64,000 bases of DNA from Pontiellaceae bacterium B12227 (lineage in GTDB: Bacteria > Verrucomicrobiota > Kiritimatiellia > Kiritimatiellales > Pontiellaceae), in assembly GCA_029432775.1 (NCBI GenBank), contig JAROAZ010000003.1:206222-270221 (forward strand), given 5' to 3'. Both the position numbers and the translations under genes were made by a program. Positions within the stretch are counted from its first letter, which is position 1, and each line of letters begins with the position of its first letter. The notes beneath the pieces were generated by a model. It did no database searches. It was not told the origin of the DNA and saw only the letters and a program-made list of their open reading frames with translations. Positions 43,153 through 52,371 of the stretch are shown here, piece by piece.

Positions 43153-43953
43153 TCAGATGTGGCGGCCGATGAAACGGAGTGTGTCGCGAAGATGTTCAAT
43201 CCAGTATTCCCACGCATGCTCGCCCGGAAATTCCTGATAACTATGCTCAATTCCGGCTGCTTCCAGCTGTTGATGTAGCTCCCGGTTTTCTTCGATTAAA
43301 ATATCATCCACACCGCAGTCGAACCGCAAAGGGGGCAGTTGATCCCGATTGGTTTGCATCCAGTGAATTGCGGACAGGCCCCGATCGCCCGCCAGTTTAT
43401 AGTCGGTCAGCGGCTCCTCCACAAATTTTTCCAACTGTTGGAAGTCGGTAATGGAAGAGTGGGCTGAAATGGCGGAATACTGCTCCGCATATTTTGCACC
43501 GAGCCGCAACGCGCCATAGCCACCCATCGAAAGGCCGGCGATAAAGTGCTTCGAGTTCCCGGAAACAGCCGGACAGTCTTCCATGACCGCCGCCGGAACG
43601 TCATCAACAATCCATGATTCGTAGTCGGCCATTTTATGGGGCAGATATCCGCTGCCCTCGCGCCAAAGCCCGTCGGAAGGCATGGCGATGGCAATCGGCC
43701 GGATTTCTCCACTTTGGATCATTTCATGGGCCGTCACATGCGCGCCGCCCTTGAACGGCCAGACCCAGTGGCTTCCATAGACGCCGTGCAGGAGGGTGAG
43801 CAGGGGCAACTCTTCCATCGATTCCCAGCCGTCGGGCAGGAAAAGGGCTATGTCGCCGCGCCCATTCAACGCAGGGCTCTTCACGGTGATAAACCGCAGG
43901 TGATCAGGCTCAAATGCCGGATCGGAAAGTTCGGTGGTTCGGAATCGGGACAT
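43153..43953 (-). CDS. Esterase D/Fes-type alpha/beta hydrolase
   Basis: A 266-residue putative esterase of the PF00756 type: oxyanion region LLTLLHGVYGSHWVW, nucleophile Ser in GLSMGGYGALRLG, Asp in DCGVDDILIEEN, and His in FPGEHAWEYWIEHL. No signal peptide. The family includes S-formylglutathione hydrolases. Three bases separate it from the upstream class III-like alcohol dehydrogenase gene, so together they could detoxify formaldehyde. That pairing is inference. A 15-bp palindrome is read as FQQLE. Confidence 0.82.
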   Translation of the reverse strand: MSRFRTTELSDPAFEPDHLRFITVKSPALNGRGDIALFLPDGWESMEELPLLTLLHGVYGSHWVWPFKGGAHVTAHEMIQSGEIRPIAIAMPSDGLWREGSGYLPHKMADYESWIVDDVPAAVMEDCPAVSGNSKHFIAGLSMGGYGALRLGAKYAEQYSAISAHSSITDFQQLEKFVEEPLTDYKLAGDRGLSAIHWMQTNRDQLPPLRFDCGVDDILIEENRELHQQLEAAGIEHSYQEFPGEHAWEYWIEHLRDTLRFIGRHI

Positions 43954-43956
43954 GAG

Positions 43957-45063
43957 CTACTCCAGAATCAGGACGCCTTTGGCATTTTCACCGCTGTGCA
44001 TATCATGAAAGGCCTGTTCCAGCTCTTCGAGCGGATAGGTGCGGGTGATCATTTCGTCGAGCAGCAGCGCGCCTTTATCATAAAGATTCATCAGCTTCGG
44101 CATGTCGTAGTAGGGATCGCAGCTGCCATAGAGCGGGTTGATGTAAAGCTTATCCCATTCAAAGAGGTTCATATCGATCGTGATTTCCTCTTCAATGCCG
44201 CTCACCTGGCAGGCGGTTCCGGCGTTCCGGATCATAGCCAGAGGAGCCGCGCCGAGCGCAGGGATCGCGGTGCACTCAAAAGCAAAGTCGGCGCCGCGGC
44301 CGTCGGTCATGGCTTTCACTTTTTCCGCCGCCTTCAGCAGGCCGGTGTCGTTCTTGTCGGCCAGAATCGTATGGGTTGCTCCGAAGGTTTTTGCAAATTC
44401 GAGACGCTGTTCATTGATATCGATGGCAATGATTTTATCCGCGCCGGAAATGCGGCAACCCTGAATGGCATTAAGGCCCACACCGCCGACGCCGAGTACA
44501 ACCGCGCTGGAGCCCGGAGTCACTTTGGCCGCATTCACCGCCGAGCCGTAGCCGGTCATCACGCCGCAGCCGATGATGCAGGCGGAGGAAAAGGGGATGC
44601 CCGGATTCATTTTAACCAACGCCTCTTCGCGAACCACGGCGTGGGTCGACATGGTTCCAATGTTAAACGAACGCTCAATGCCTTCGCCTTTATACAGCGT
44701 ACTCTCCAGTGCGGCATGGCCCTGCATATAATCGCCGGCCGTCACCTGATTCTGGTTTTCGCAGATGTGGCGGTTACCATGTAGACATTGAAAGCAGTGA
44801 CCGCAGGGAATGGCCCAGTTCAGTACGACTTCGTCGCCCTCGGAAACCCGCGTAACACCCGGACCGGTTTTCAGCACAATACCTGCGCCTTCGTGGCCGA
44901 GAATGATCGGCCGCCCCCAGTTCAGGGAATCCCAGTCAGTGTGGCACACGCCCGATGCTTTAATCTGAACAAGCACCTCGTTCGGCCCGGGATCGCCGAC
45001 CTGAATTGCTTCAATTGAAAATCCACCGTTTCCATCGGCTATGGCGGCCCTGGCTGAAATCAT
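43957..45063 (-). CDS. Zinc-dependent alcohol dehydrogenase, class III-like
   Basis: A 368-residue medium-chain dehydrogenase. Catalytic zinc ligands Cys40 (SGVCHTDW) and His57/Glu58 (GHEGAG). Structural zinc cysteines 87, 90, 93 and 101 (CGHCFQC...C). NAD-binding VVLGVGGVGLNAIQG. IAIDINEQRLEFAKTFGATH matches class III/formaldehyde dehydrogenases. I start at 45063 with an AGGAG-type site about 11 bases upstream. Co-directional with the esterase. Substrate could be a formaldehyde-thiol adduct or another alcohol. Confidence 0.88.
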   Translation of the reverse strand: MISARAAIADGNGGFSIEAIQVGDPGPNEVLVQIKASGVCHTDWDSLNWGRPIILGHEGAGIVLKTGPGVTRVSEGDEVVLNWAIPCGHCFQCLHGNRHICENQNQVTAGDYMQGHAALESTLYKGEGIERSFNIGTMSTHAVVREEALVKMNPGIPFSSACIIGCGVMTGYGSAVNAAKVTPGSSAVVLGVGGVGLNAIQGCRISGADKIIAIDINEQRLEFAKTFGATHTILADKNDTGLLKAAEKVKAMTDGRGADFAFECTAIPALGAAPLAMIRNAGTACQVSGIEEEITIDMNLFEWDKLYINPLYGSCDPYYDMPKLMNLYDKGALLLDEMITRTYPLEELEQAFHDMHSGENAKGVLILE

Positions 45064-45179
45064 AATAACCTGCTCCTGTTTAATGGAATACAATCTAAAC
45101 AAAGGAGAGCCAAAAGGCTATGGAGCAATTAGCTAAATGGATGGATTTATTTTGTGAGGTTGCGGGAGAAAAACCGGGT

Positions 45180-45911
45180 TCATTCCTCTTCTTCCAGGTC
45201 AACGCCGAAGACGCTGCCAATGGATTCGGTGTCGAGTGTGCGCCGGCGGCGCGAGCGTTTGCCGGTGGTCAGTTCATCGATGGCGGTGTCGACCGCGATC
45301 AACTCTTCATGATCCACCCCGCGCAGCTTGAAAAGCAGTTCGGGTGCCGTATCAAGCCGGACGCCGATGCCGTACATCGCGGCAGCAACGTGTTTGCACA
45401 TATCGGCCCAGTCGGGGCAGTCGCAGTTAAAGCGGATTTCATCCGGATGCGGAAATAGACCGTTGTCTCGGTCGGTGACGACTTCCATGATTTCATCGGA
45501 AACTTTTCCCTGCAGCAGCTCGATCAGCGAACCGATTTTCCCTTTGCAGTTGTTTTTGATCGCGTCCCATTTTGCGGGATCGAGCGGCTCGATATGAATG
45601 GAGAGGCGATACATTTCCGAACCGCTGACCATGGCTTTCGCGATTTCGGGTTCGAGCGCCAGGTGGCAAACCGAACCGTTGCGCACATAGGTGCGTCCGC
45701 GGGGCAGGCGGCTTTCATAGTCTGAAAATTTTTCAAGGTGCCTGCACCACGCCTTGCCCCAGAAACTTTTTGCGATGCCGCGGTATTCAAAGGGTTCGAT
45801 CGGCTGGATATCTTCGCCTTCTGCGCGCAATTTCCGCATCATTTTCAGCGCACGTTCGCGCCGTTCGGCCACAGGGACATATTGGTAGTCGTCATCATTA
45901 TTCCAGCTCAT
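45180..45911 (-). CDS. SWIM zinc-finger protein
   Basis: A 243-residue protein with a SWIM zinc finger, CDCPDWADMCKHVAAAMYGIG (CxC...CxH, about residues 165-185), plus a conserved upstream FWGKAWCRHLEKFSDYESRLPRGRTYVRNG. These proteins are nearly always next to a SNF2 helicase. Here its ATG overlaps the helicase stop by four bases. Probably binds DNA or the helicase and acts with it; the role of the pair is unknown. The C terminus is rich in Arg and Glu. Confidence 0.9.
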   Translation of the reverse strand: MSWNNDDDYQYVPVAERRERALKMMRKLRAEGEDIQPIEPFEYRGIAKSFWGKAWCRHLEKFSDYESRLPRGRTYVRNGSVCHLALEPEIAKAMVSGSEMYRLSIHIEPLDPAKWDAIKNNCKGKIGSLIELLQGKVSDEIMEVVTDRDNGLFPHPDEIRFNCDCPDWADMCKHVAAAMYGIGVRLDTAPELLFKLRGVDHEELIAVDTAIDELTTGKRSRRRRTLDTESIGSVFGVDLEEEE

Positions 45912-48514
45912 TGGGCGGTCTCCGCTTTTTCAAGGTCGAGGCTGATCATCGCGAGCAGTTCGTCGTCAGTCATGGCGGTGAGGGCTTTTTCCGCGCCGCC
46001 CGCGAGAATGTGATCCGCGGTTCTTTGTTTGTCCGCGATCAGGCGGTCGATCTTTTCCTCGAGTGTACCGGTGGTTACAAATTTATGCACGAGCACATTG
46101 CGTTTTTGACCAATGCGGAAGGCGCGATCGGTGGCCTGGTTTTCGATGGCGGGATTCCACCAGCGGTCGAAGTGGACGACGTGCGAGGCGGCGGTGAGGT
46201 TGAGGCCCGTACCGCCGGCTTTGATGGAGAGCACGAAGAAGGGCGGGCCGTCTTCGCGCTGGAAGGCCTCGACCATTTCCTGCCGTTTCTTCACCGGGGT
46301 GCCGCCGTGCAGCACGAGGCCGGAGCGACCGAAAACGTTGGCGAGACAGTCGGCGAGCGGCTCGGTAATCTCGCGGAACTGGGTAAAGATGAGCACCTTT
46401 TCACCGCGCGATTCAATTTCGCGGCAGAGCTCTTCCAACCGTTGGAACTTCGCGCTGTCGGCCGGGGCATAGTCGCCCTCGCCGGTAACCTGATCGGGAT
46501 GATTGCAGATCTGCTTGAATCGCATCAAATAGGTCAGCACCATTCCCTTTTTCTGGATGCCCTCCGAGTCGTTGAGCTCTTTCAGGAGGGACTGAACGAA
46601 CTGTTTGTAGAGCTTGGCCTGCGGCGGATTGAGCCCGCAGAAGACGGTCATTTCGGTTTTGTCGGGCAGGTCGGAAATGATGGATTTATCGGTTTTCAAG
46701 CGGCGCAGGATATACGGATTCACCAGACGACGCAGGGGGGCGTAGTGCTCGTGATTGCCGGACTGAATCGCCTTGGTAAAGGTTTTGAATTGCGACGCGT
46801 TGCCCAGTAAGCCGGGGTTGAGGAAATCGAAGAGCGACCACAAATCCCCGAGGCGGTTTTCAATCGGTGTGCCGGTCAGGGCGATCCGCGCGTCGGCTTT
46901 CAGCGTGCGGACGGCTTTGCTCTGGCGGGTGGAGTGGTTCTTGATGGCCTGGGCTTCATCAAGAATCGCCCAGCTCCAGTCGGTTTCCGCTGGCCAGTCG
47001 AGGCGGTTGAGCATGCCGTAGGTGGTGATGACCAGATCTACGGTAAGATCGGGACAAGACGCATTCTGCCCGTACTGGCGATGCGCGATGAAGAGCTTGA
47101 GCGACGGAGCGAACTGCGCGGCCTCGCGTTTCCAGTTGCCAATCAGCGAGGCGGGCACCACCAACAGTGCGGGTTTCGCGTGAGGCATTTGGGCCTTTTT
47201 ACGCAACAGCGCCGCGAGAACCTGAATGGTTTTACCCAGCCCCATATCATCGGCCAGGCAGGCGCCGAGTCCGGTATTGGCGCAGAGCCAGAGCCAGTTG
47301 AGTCCGTCTAGCTGGTAGGGCCGCAGTTGCGCGTTGAGCGTTGCTGGCGGATCGTGTTTTTCCGGACCGCGCAATTCAGCGAGCGCTTCGCTCAGCCATT
47401 CACCGGGCTGGGTGAAGGCCCATTCGCGGTGCTCTTCCAGTTCTTCCTCGGCCTTGAGATTTGCGGGCGCACCGGCCAGCAGGCGCATGCCTTCAGCAAA
47501 AGAAACGCTGCCTTTTTGTTCGAGCCGTTCCCAATGCGCGAGCGCTTGATGCAGCTTTTCACGGTCGACCTCAATCCATTGGCCTTTAAGCAGCACCAGT
47601 CCATCCTCACCCGCGAGCAACGCATCGATCTCGGCGTGGCTGAGGCGCTGGCCATTGGCCACCACATCCAGATGAAAATCGAGCAGGGCGTTGATGCCGA
47701 GCCCACTCTTTTTCTGTTCGCCGATCGTGACTGCCACCTGCGGGCGGCGGGTTCTCTTTTTCCACCAGTTGGGCAGACGCGCCAACAGGCCCGCGTCTTC
47801 ATAAACCGGGATCGCCTGCAGAAATTCATATGCTTCGTCCGGTAGCCAGGTCATCGGATGAAACACGTCGCCGGTTTCGACCAGATCGGCCATCAGTCGA
47901 TCTTGCTTTGCGGCGATGTGGATGGGCGAGAGTAGCTTGAGCAGGGCAGGTTTGTTGTTGGCACCGGCGTATTCCTTCAGTGCCTTGCCCAGAGGAAGCT
48001 GTCGAATGCGTCCGGCTTTGGTGAGGCCGGAGGCGTAGGTGGCCATGAAGGCGAATGGAAATTCGGTATCGCCCGTATTTTCCGCCAGGTGCAGCGTAAC
48101 GCGGCCCACGCGCGACCAGAGCGGTGCGTGCATTTCCAGAAATTCTGCGAGCCCGGTTTCCGGAAGGTTTTCGCGCGTCCAGTTCTCAAGCCGCTTCCAA
48201 AGGTTGGAAAGCTGGTCGGGCGAGCAATATTCCGCGCCGCGCATAGGGGGTATATTGAGTACGAGCTCCACGAGTTCCTCGTCGGACGGGGGCGGAACCG
48301 CAAGGTCGGCACCTTCGGGAAGGTGGCAAAGTGCGCGCAGGAACAGGCTGGCAAACGATTTCCAAAAGGTCACGGAGGCGTCGGCCTCGAGGGTCAATTT
48401 CTGTCCCGCGAGCGCGATCAGCCCGGCGGCGTCCGACTTCGCGAAGGCCTCCAGTTCTGCGTCGCGGCAGATCAGTACGCCATGCGGAGTAAGCTCGAGA
48501 ACGCTGGTCTCCAT
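45908..48514 (-). CDS. SNF2-family DNA helicase/translocase
   Basis: An 868-residue SWI2/SNF2 ATPase. The N-terminal 390 residues form a family-specific region. The motor follows with motif I DDMGLGKT near residue 425, motif II DEAQ near 518, LTGTPIENRLGDLWSLFDFLNPGLLG, and motifs V-VI SIKAGGTGLNLTAASHVVHFDRWWNPAIENQATDRAFRIGQ. It moves on double-stranded DNA and remodels bound proteins. It overlaps the SWIM gene and starts five bases after the RloB-like gene, so it shares the transcript of the upstream AAA-RloB pair. Defence function is plausible from context only. Contains two palindrome copies (46433, 48195). Confidence 0.93.
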   Translation of the reverse strand: METSVLELTPHGVLICRDAELEAFAKSDAAGLIALAGQKLTLEADASVTFWKSFASLFLRALCHLPEGADLAVPPPSDEELVELVLNIPPMRGAEYCSPDQLSNLWKRLENWTRENLPETGLAEFLEMHAPLWSRVGRVTLHLAENTGDTEFPFAFMATYASGLTKAGRIRQLPLGKALKEYAGANNKPALLKLLSPIHIAAKQDRLMADLVETGDVFHPMTWLPDEAYEFLQAIPVYEDAGLLARLPNWWKKRTRRPQVAVTIGEQKKSGLGINALLDFHLDVVANGQRLSHAEIDALLAGEDGLVLLKGQWIEVDREKLHQALAHWERLEQKGSVSFAEGMRLLAGAPANLKAEEELEEHREWAFTQPGEWLSEALAELRGPEKHDPPATLNAQLRPYQLDGLNWLWLCANTGLGACLADDMGLGKTIQVLAALLRKKAQMPHAKPALLVVPASLIGNWKREAAQFAPSLKLFIAHRQYGQNASCPDLTVDLVITTYGMLNRLDWPAETDWSWAILDEAQAIKNHSTRQSKAVRTLKADARIALTGTPIENRLGDLWSLFDFLNPGLLGNASQFKTFTKAIQSGNHEHYAPLRRLVNPYILRRLKTDKSIISDLPDKTEMTVFCGLNPPQAKLYKQFVQSLLKELNDSEGIQKKGMVLTYLMRFKQICNHPDQVTGEGDYAPADSAKFQRLEELCREIESRGEKVLIFTQFREITEPLADCLANVFGRSGLVLHGGTPVKKRQEMVEAFQREDGPPFFVLSIKAGGTGLNLTAASHVVHFDRWWNPAIENQATDRAFRIGQKRNVLVHKFVTTGTLEEKIDRLIADKQRTADHILAGGAEKALTAMTDDELLAMISLDLEKAETAQ

Positions 48515-48519
48515 CGCGG

Positions 48520-49197
48520 CTAGTCTTTTGCCGGGAGCGTGAATTGTAAATTTTTCCGCGTAGCACCGTTCATAGATCGTACGAGCAGGTCAACGTTTGT
48601 TGCAGGATTTGTACGTCCTGATTTTTCATTGTCCGTGCGGAGACGTTGCGCGTGCTTGACAGCGGTCGGGATCTTATTGAGCGTTTCCGGCGAAGGAATT
48701 TCTGATTTGGTATAGGAACGACATTTCTTTTGCAGTTCTTTCAGAACGGCTTGTCCACTATCAAAACCTTTGGCGGTGTAGGTTTCATGGAGCAACCTCC
48801 ATAGCTCAAACGATGGATCGGATTCGATAAATTTGATTCCTTTCGCTCCTGAAATTTCACGTGCTTTTTTTGCCAGTGTTCTACGTTCGTCATGTTGTTT
48901 TTCGAGATCAAAGACAACCCAGACTTCATCGAACGGGTTTTCCGAATCGTACTTCTTTCTTTGGCTACGAAGTTTAATCGCGTCTTTCGTGAGCGTGATC
49001 GGGTCGGTGCCCTCAGGATGAATAACCTGAATATCTGCGGCTGCTAACTTAAGGCGGGTTCTTAGAGCTACGAAATAATTGATCTCGGTATTTTTGCCTT
49101 CAGTTACAATCAGGATTATTTTTGCTGACGCTTCAAAGCGGTTGGGACGACCATAATCCCGCGCGGTTCGATGCCCCTTTTTCTTTTCTCTGCTCAC
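48520..49197 (-). CDS. RloB-like Toprim-type protein
   Basis: A 225-residue RloB family protein. Toprim-like motifs are IVTEGKNTEINYF (Glu33 region) and VWVVFDLEKQHDE (Asp in a D-x-D/E-like strand), followed by ESDPSFELWRLLH, a hallmark of the family. The GTG start overlaps the AAA gene's TGA by four bases. AAA ATPase plus RloB is the make-up of the lactococcal AbiL abortive-infection system, and RloB occurs as a nuclease-like partner in other defence pairs. Probable effector of a phage defence system. Confidence 0.85.
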   Translation of the reverse strand: MSREKKKGHRTARDYGRPNRFEASAKIILIVTEGKNTEINYFVALRTRLKLAAADIQVIHPEGTDPITLTKDAIKLRSQRKKYDSENPFDEVWVVFDLEKQHDERRTLAKKAREISGAKGIKFIESDPSFELWRLLHETYTAKGFDSGQAVLKELQKKCRSYTKSEIPSPETLNKIPTAVKHAQRLRTDNEKSGRTNPATNVDLLVRSMNGATRKNLQFTLPAKD

Positions 49198-50477
49198 AGC
49201 TGGAGTCCTTCAGGAAGAAAAGGAACACCCCCGTAGACTCCAGCAAGATATCGTTTGCCTAAAGCTGCTTTTCCGCGCTCTTTATAATCTGATAGCGGGT
49301 AGAGCGAGGTGGCTCCTGATTCATCTTTTTCCGTAAACCAGATTTGATCGCGGCGGAGCAGAGTTTGGTCCAGAAATACGGGGTTGTGGGTGGTGAAGAC
49401 GATCTGTGCGCCGTGGGGGTTGTTCTTCGAGCAGAACAAAAGATTGAGCAGTTCGCGAACCAGCAACGGGTGTAGGCTGGTGTCAATTTCATCGATAAAA
49501 ACGGTATAACCTTTTTTTAGAGTATCGAGCCATGGGCCTAGTAGGGAGAAGAATCGTCGGGTTCCAACGGATTCCTCGTCGTCGAAGTTCATCGCGATAG
49601 GAGTACCATCAGTGTCATGGTGCATCAAATTAATTTGGGTTTCGATGAACTTTCCATCCGCTTCTTTGTGGAGGAAGCGTGGGATACTTCCTTTTTGAGC
49701 TGATTCAATATCAAACTCTCGTTCAGCCGCTTTAACATCTGCAATTCCAAAGTCGGCGCTTTTAAGTAGTGAAATCACTCGGTCATGATCAAGATCGTTA
49801 TTCAGGAGCTCAAGGGTTGCTCCTGGATGAATTCCTCTTTCGCCTGCTGATAAATGAACAAATCGAAGTTGAGCCTTAAACCACATATAGACTTTGGTCA
49901 GTTGCTGATGATTTAAGTCGGCACCTTGGGAGAGAAATAACACGTTTTCTTTAGTATAACCCTGTAGCTTAAGGTCATTCTTAAAGGCGCCGGCGGTCTT
50001 ATCCCATTCGTATTTTTCATCCTTCTCATCATATAAACGGTGGCACCAGCATTGGGCGCGTCCTTCTGGGTAGGCGTAGAGATATTCCTCAATGATGCGC
50101 TGAGATGTTAGGGTAACGCCATAAAGATATCGTACGTCATTGGCTTCAAAGGTAACTTCGAACTCGGATGGTTCAGTTATGCAATTTCGATCCAATTTAA
50201 AGGGTTCGGTCCCAGTCGAGTCCCCGGGCTTTAATTCAGTTGCTGAGTTCTCAACGAGATCGGCGAGGTATTTTAAGGCTAATAATACGTTGCTTTTGCC
50301 CGAGGCATTAGCTCCATAAAGTGCAGCTCCTTTGAGAAACTGCAAACCCGCCAACCCTTTGAGTGGCTTGTCGATGACGTTGTTGGGAAGCTCTTTGTTC
50401 GCTTTGGTGGCGACAAGACTCAGCGTCTGCTCATCACGGATGGAGCGAAAGTTTTTAACTTTAAATTCAATTAGCAT
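49194..50477 (-). CDS. AAA15/RloA-type ATPase
   Basis: A 427-residue ABC-like ATPase of the OLD/AAA15 kind. MLIEFKVKNFRSIRDEQTLSLVA start, Walker A LYGANASGKSN at 53-63, Walker B TVFIDEIDTSLHPLLVRELLNLL, and switch histidine in IVFTTHNPVFLDQ. With the overlapping RloB gene it forms an AbiL-like pair predicted to sense infection and trigger a toxic response. It is first in a run AAA-RloB-SNF2-SWIM. Base use looks somewhat AT-richer than the biotin genes, as is common for defence genes. Confidence 0.88.
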   Translation of the reverse strand: MLIEFKVKNFRSIRDEQTLSLVATKANKELPNNVIDKPLKGLAGLQFLKGAALYGANASGKSNVLLALKYLADLVENSATELKPGDSTGTEPFKLDRNCITEPSEFEVTFEANDVRYLYGVTLTSQRIIEEYLYAYPEGRAQCWCHRLYDEKDEKYEWDKTAGAFKNDLKLQGYTKENVLFLSQGADLNHQQLTKVYMWFKAQLRFVHLSAGERGIHPGATLELLNNDLDHDRVISLLKSADFGIADVKAAEREFDIESAQKGSIPRFLHKEADGKFIETQINLMHHDTDGTPIAMNFDDEESVGTRRFFSLLGPWLDTLKKGYTVFIDEIDTSLHPLLVRELLNLLFCSKNNPHGAQIVFTTHNPVFLDQTLLRRDQIWFTEKDESGATSLYPLSDYKERGKAALGKRYLAGVYGGVPFLPEGLQL

Positions 50478-50570
50478 GCGAACAGGTTAGGTTCACAAAA
50501 CGTTTATTCAAGGATAAAAATTGCATAAAAAACGCAAAAATGGGGATGTAGTCCGGTTTCGGTTCGCTTT

Positions 50571-51338
50571 CTACGATTTTGTGAGTAGGAAGGTGGCAGT
50601 TTCGTAGGTGGCGGCAACGCCGCCGTCGGAGGCGTGCATTTCCTGATAGTCGACGATGAGCTGGCTGAGTTCGGCGCGGTTGAGCGGGGCGTTGCCGGCA
50701 CTGACTTTTCCGCCGGTCACGCCCTGTTCGTGGATCGCCTTCATGAACGCTTTGGCGTCGTCGTAGATGATTTCTTCTTCGGAGTGTTTGCGGCGTTCCA
50801 GGGTGAAGCCGGCTGCTTTCAGGGCATCCTTGGTCTCTTCATAGGTCGGCAGGGTGATGGCCGGCGTCTTTTCCGGGGCAATCTCGCGGCGCAGGTTATG
50901 AAGTTCTTTAAGGGTGCCTTCCAGCATCATGCCCAGCGAAAAATAGCCGCCCGGTTCCAGGCACTGGAAAATATTCTCGCAGGTTTTCCGAAGGTTGGAA
51001 ACCCAGTGGAGGGCCGAGCTGGAGACAATCAGCGGATAACGGTCGCCGCTCCGGTAGGTTTGGGCATCGCCGACGATCCAGTTGATTTGAGGAAACTTGC
51101 TGAAGTGTTCCCGGCTGTGTTCGATCATCTTTTCGGCCACATCCACGGCATCGACCGGAACTTCTGGAAACCGCTGGGTGAGCAGACGCGTCAGCTGGCC
51201 GGTGCCGGGGCCGAATTCGAGGATCTGCTCCGGATAGATTTCGGGCAGCATGGATACCACCGACTGCGCCAGCGCCAGTTGGGGGCGGGCATGGCGGTCA
51301 TAGGTCTCTGCTGCGGCTGAAAAACGGTTCCCAATCAT
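50571..51338 (-). CDS. bioC: Malonyl-ACP O-methyltransferase
   Basis: Methylates malonyl-ACP with SAM to disguise it for pimeloyl synthesis, the first biotin-specific step. The 255 residues have the BioC-specific start NRFSAAAETYDRHARPQ, SAM motif I EFGPGTGQLT (41-50), VDVAEKMIEH, SSALHWVSNL and FQCLEPGGYFSLGMM. The ATG at 51338 gives the family's usual length. The frame remains open to 51428 but that part is not conserved-looking. It stands alone, divergent from mscS, 7.5 kb from bioD. A 15-bp palindrome forms FQCLE and a one-mismatch copy follows at 50986. Confidence 0.9.
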   Translation of the reverse strand: MIGNRFSAAAETYDRHARPQLALAQSVVSMLPEIYPEQILEFGPGTGQLTRLLTQRFPEVPVDAVDVAEKMIEHSREHFSKFPQINWIVGDAQTYRSGDRYPLIVSSSALHWVSNLRKTCENIFQCLEPGGYFSLGMMLEGTLKELHNLRREIAPEKTPAITLPTYEETKDALKAAGFTLERRKHSEEEIIYDDAKAFMKAIHEQGVTGGKVSAGNAPLNRAELSQLIVDYQEMHASDGGVAATYETATFLLTKS

Positions 51339-51456
51339 TGAATCACTCTCAAAATTCGGCGCGGACCATGCGCGATTTCGGGCTCTATTGCAATCCCTTT
51401 GCTTGCGCTGTTCGGAGGAGCTAAGCATAATAACCGCATATCACGGAACCTGTCGT

Positions 51457-52371
51457 ATGATCCAAAACATAGCTGATTTATTAAACATCTCTCCGATGTT
51501 GGCCGAAAACCTGTTGTACACGGCAGCGGCCCTGTTGGTTTCCTTTCTGCTCAAGGAGCTGACCTGCCGAATCGTCAACCGGAATGTTGAGGACGATAAA
51601 CGCCGTTATCATGCGCGGAAAACCATCACATATATCTATGTGGGCATTCTGATCGTGGCGATTGGAGGCATCTGGTTTCAGGGCATGCACTCGCTGGGCA
51701 CTTTCCTGGGGCTGGCCAGTGCGGGCCTGGCGGTCGCTCTGCATGATACGATTGCCAACATGGCCGGATTTTTCTTTATTGAAGCGCGGAAGCCGTTTCG
51801 GGTGGGCGACCGTGTTGAGATTAATGGAGTCCAGGGCGATGTGATTGATATCCGCTTGTTCCAGTTCAGTATTGTGGAGGTCGGCAACTGGGTGGATGCG
51901 GATCAGAGCACCGGGCGGATCATTCATATTCCGAACAGCCTGACTCTGAAAATGCCGCTCTCCAATTCGCACATCGGTTTCGAATATATCTGGAATGAAA
52001 TTCCGGTGCTGGTCACGTTTGAAAGCGATTGGAAAAAGGCCAAGCAGCTGCTTGCAGGGATTGGTAAGGAAAATGCCGAACACCTCTCTTCCAGAATGCA
52101 GGATCAGATTCGCCGCGCCGCCAGAAAATATCTGATCGTCGCCGGCAAACTCACCCCGACCGTCTACACGACGGTCAAAGACAGCGGGGTGATGTTGACC
52201 ATCCGCTATCTGGTCGATCCCCGTCAGCGCCGGGGAACGGAGCAGAAAATGTGGGAAGACATTCTCGAAGCCTTCGCCACAGAACCGAATATTGATCTTG
52301 CCTACAATACCACGCGGTTCTATTCATTGGGCGAGCAACAGAAATCCAGTGAGAAAGAAAACCATGAGTAA
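51457..52371 (+). CDS. Small mechanosensitive channel, MscS family
   Basis: A 304-residue MscS-type channel with an N-terminal helix, a second at about 62-82 and the pore-lining helix with small residues LGLASAGLAVALHDTIANMAG. The beta domain FRVGDRVEINGVQGDVIDI and the soluble vestibule follow. It releases solutes upon hypo-osmotic shock through the inner membrane. The ATG at 51457 is chosen by protein alignment; its site is weak. It overlaps the next gene by eight bases and begins a five-gene overlapping run. Confidence 0.9.
   Translation: MIQNIADLLNISPMLAENLLYTAAALLVSFLLKELTCRIVNRNVEDDKRRYHARKTITYIYVGILIVAIGGIWFQGMHSLGTFLGLASAGLAVALHDTIANMAGFFFIEARKPFRVGDRVEINGVQGDVIDIRLFQFSIVEVGNWVDADQSTGRIIHIPNSLTLKMPLSNSHIGFEYIWNEIPVLVTFESDWKKAKQLLAGIGKENAEHLSSRMQDQIRRAARKYLIVAGKLTPTVYTTVKDSGVMLTIRYLVDPRQRRGTEQKMWEDILEAFATEPNIDLAYNTTRFYSLGEQQKSSEKENHE

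Noticed and set aside
43153..45063. Firm assignment of the esterase-dehydrogenase pair to glutathione-dependent formaldehyde detoxification
   Set aside because: The order fits, but neither sequence alone shows glutathione or formaldehyde specificity, so I left it as a possibility.
45108..45119. AGCC-AAAA-GGCT hairpin near the alcohol dehydrogenase start as a regulatory RNA
   Set aside because: Only four base pairs, with no conserved riboswitch features.
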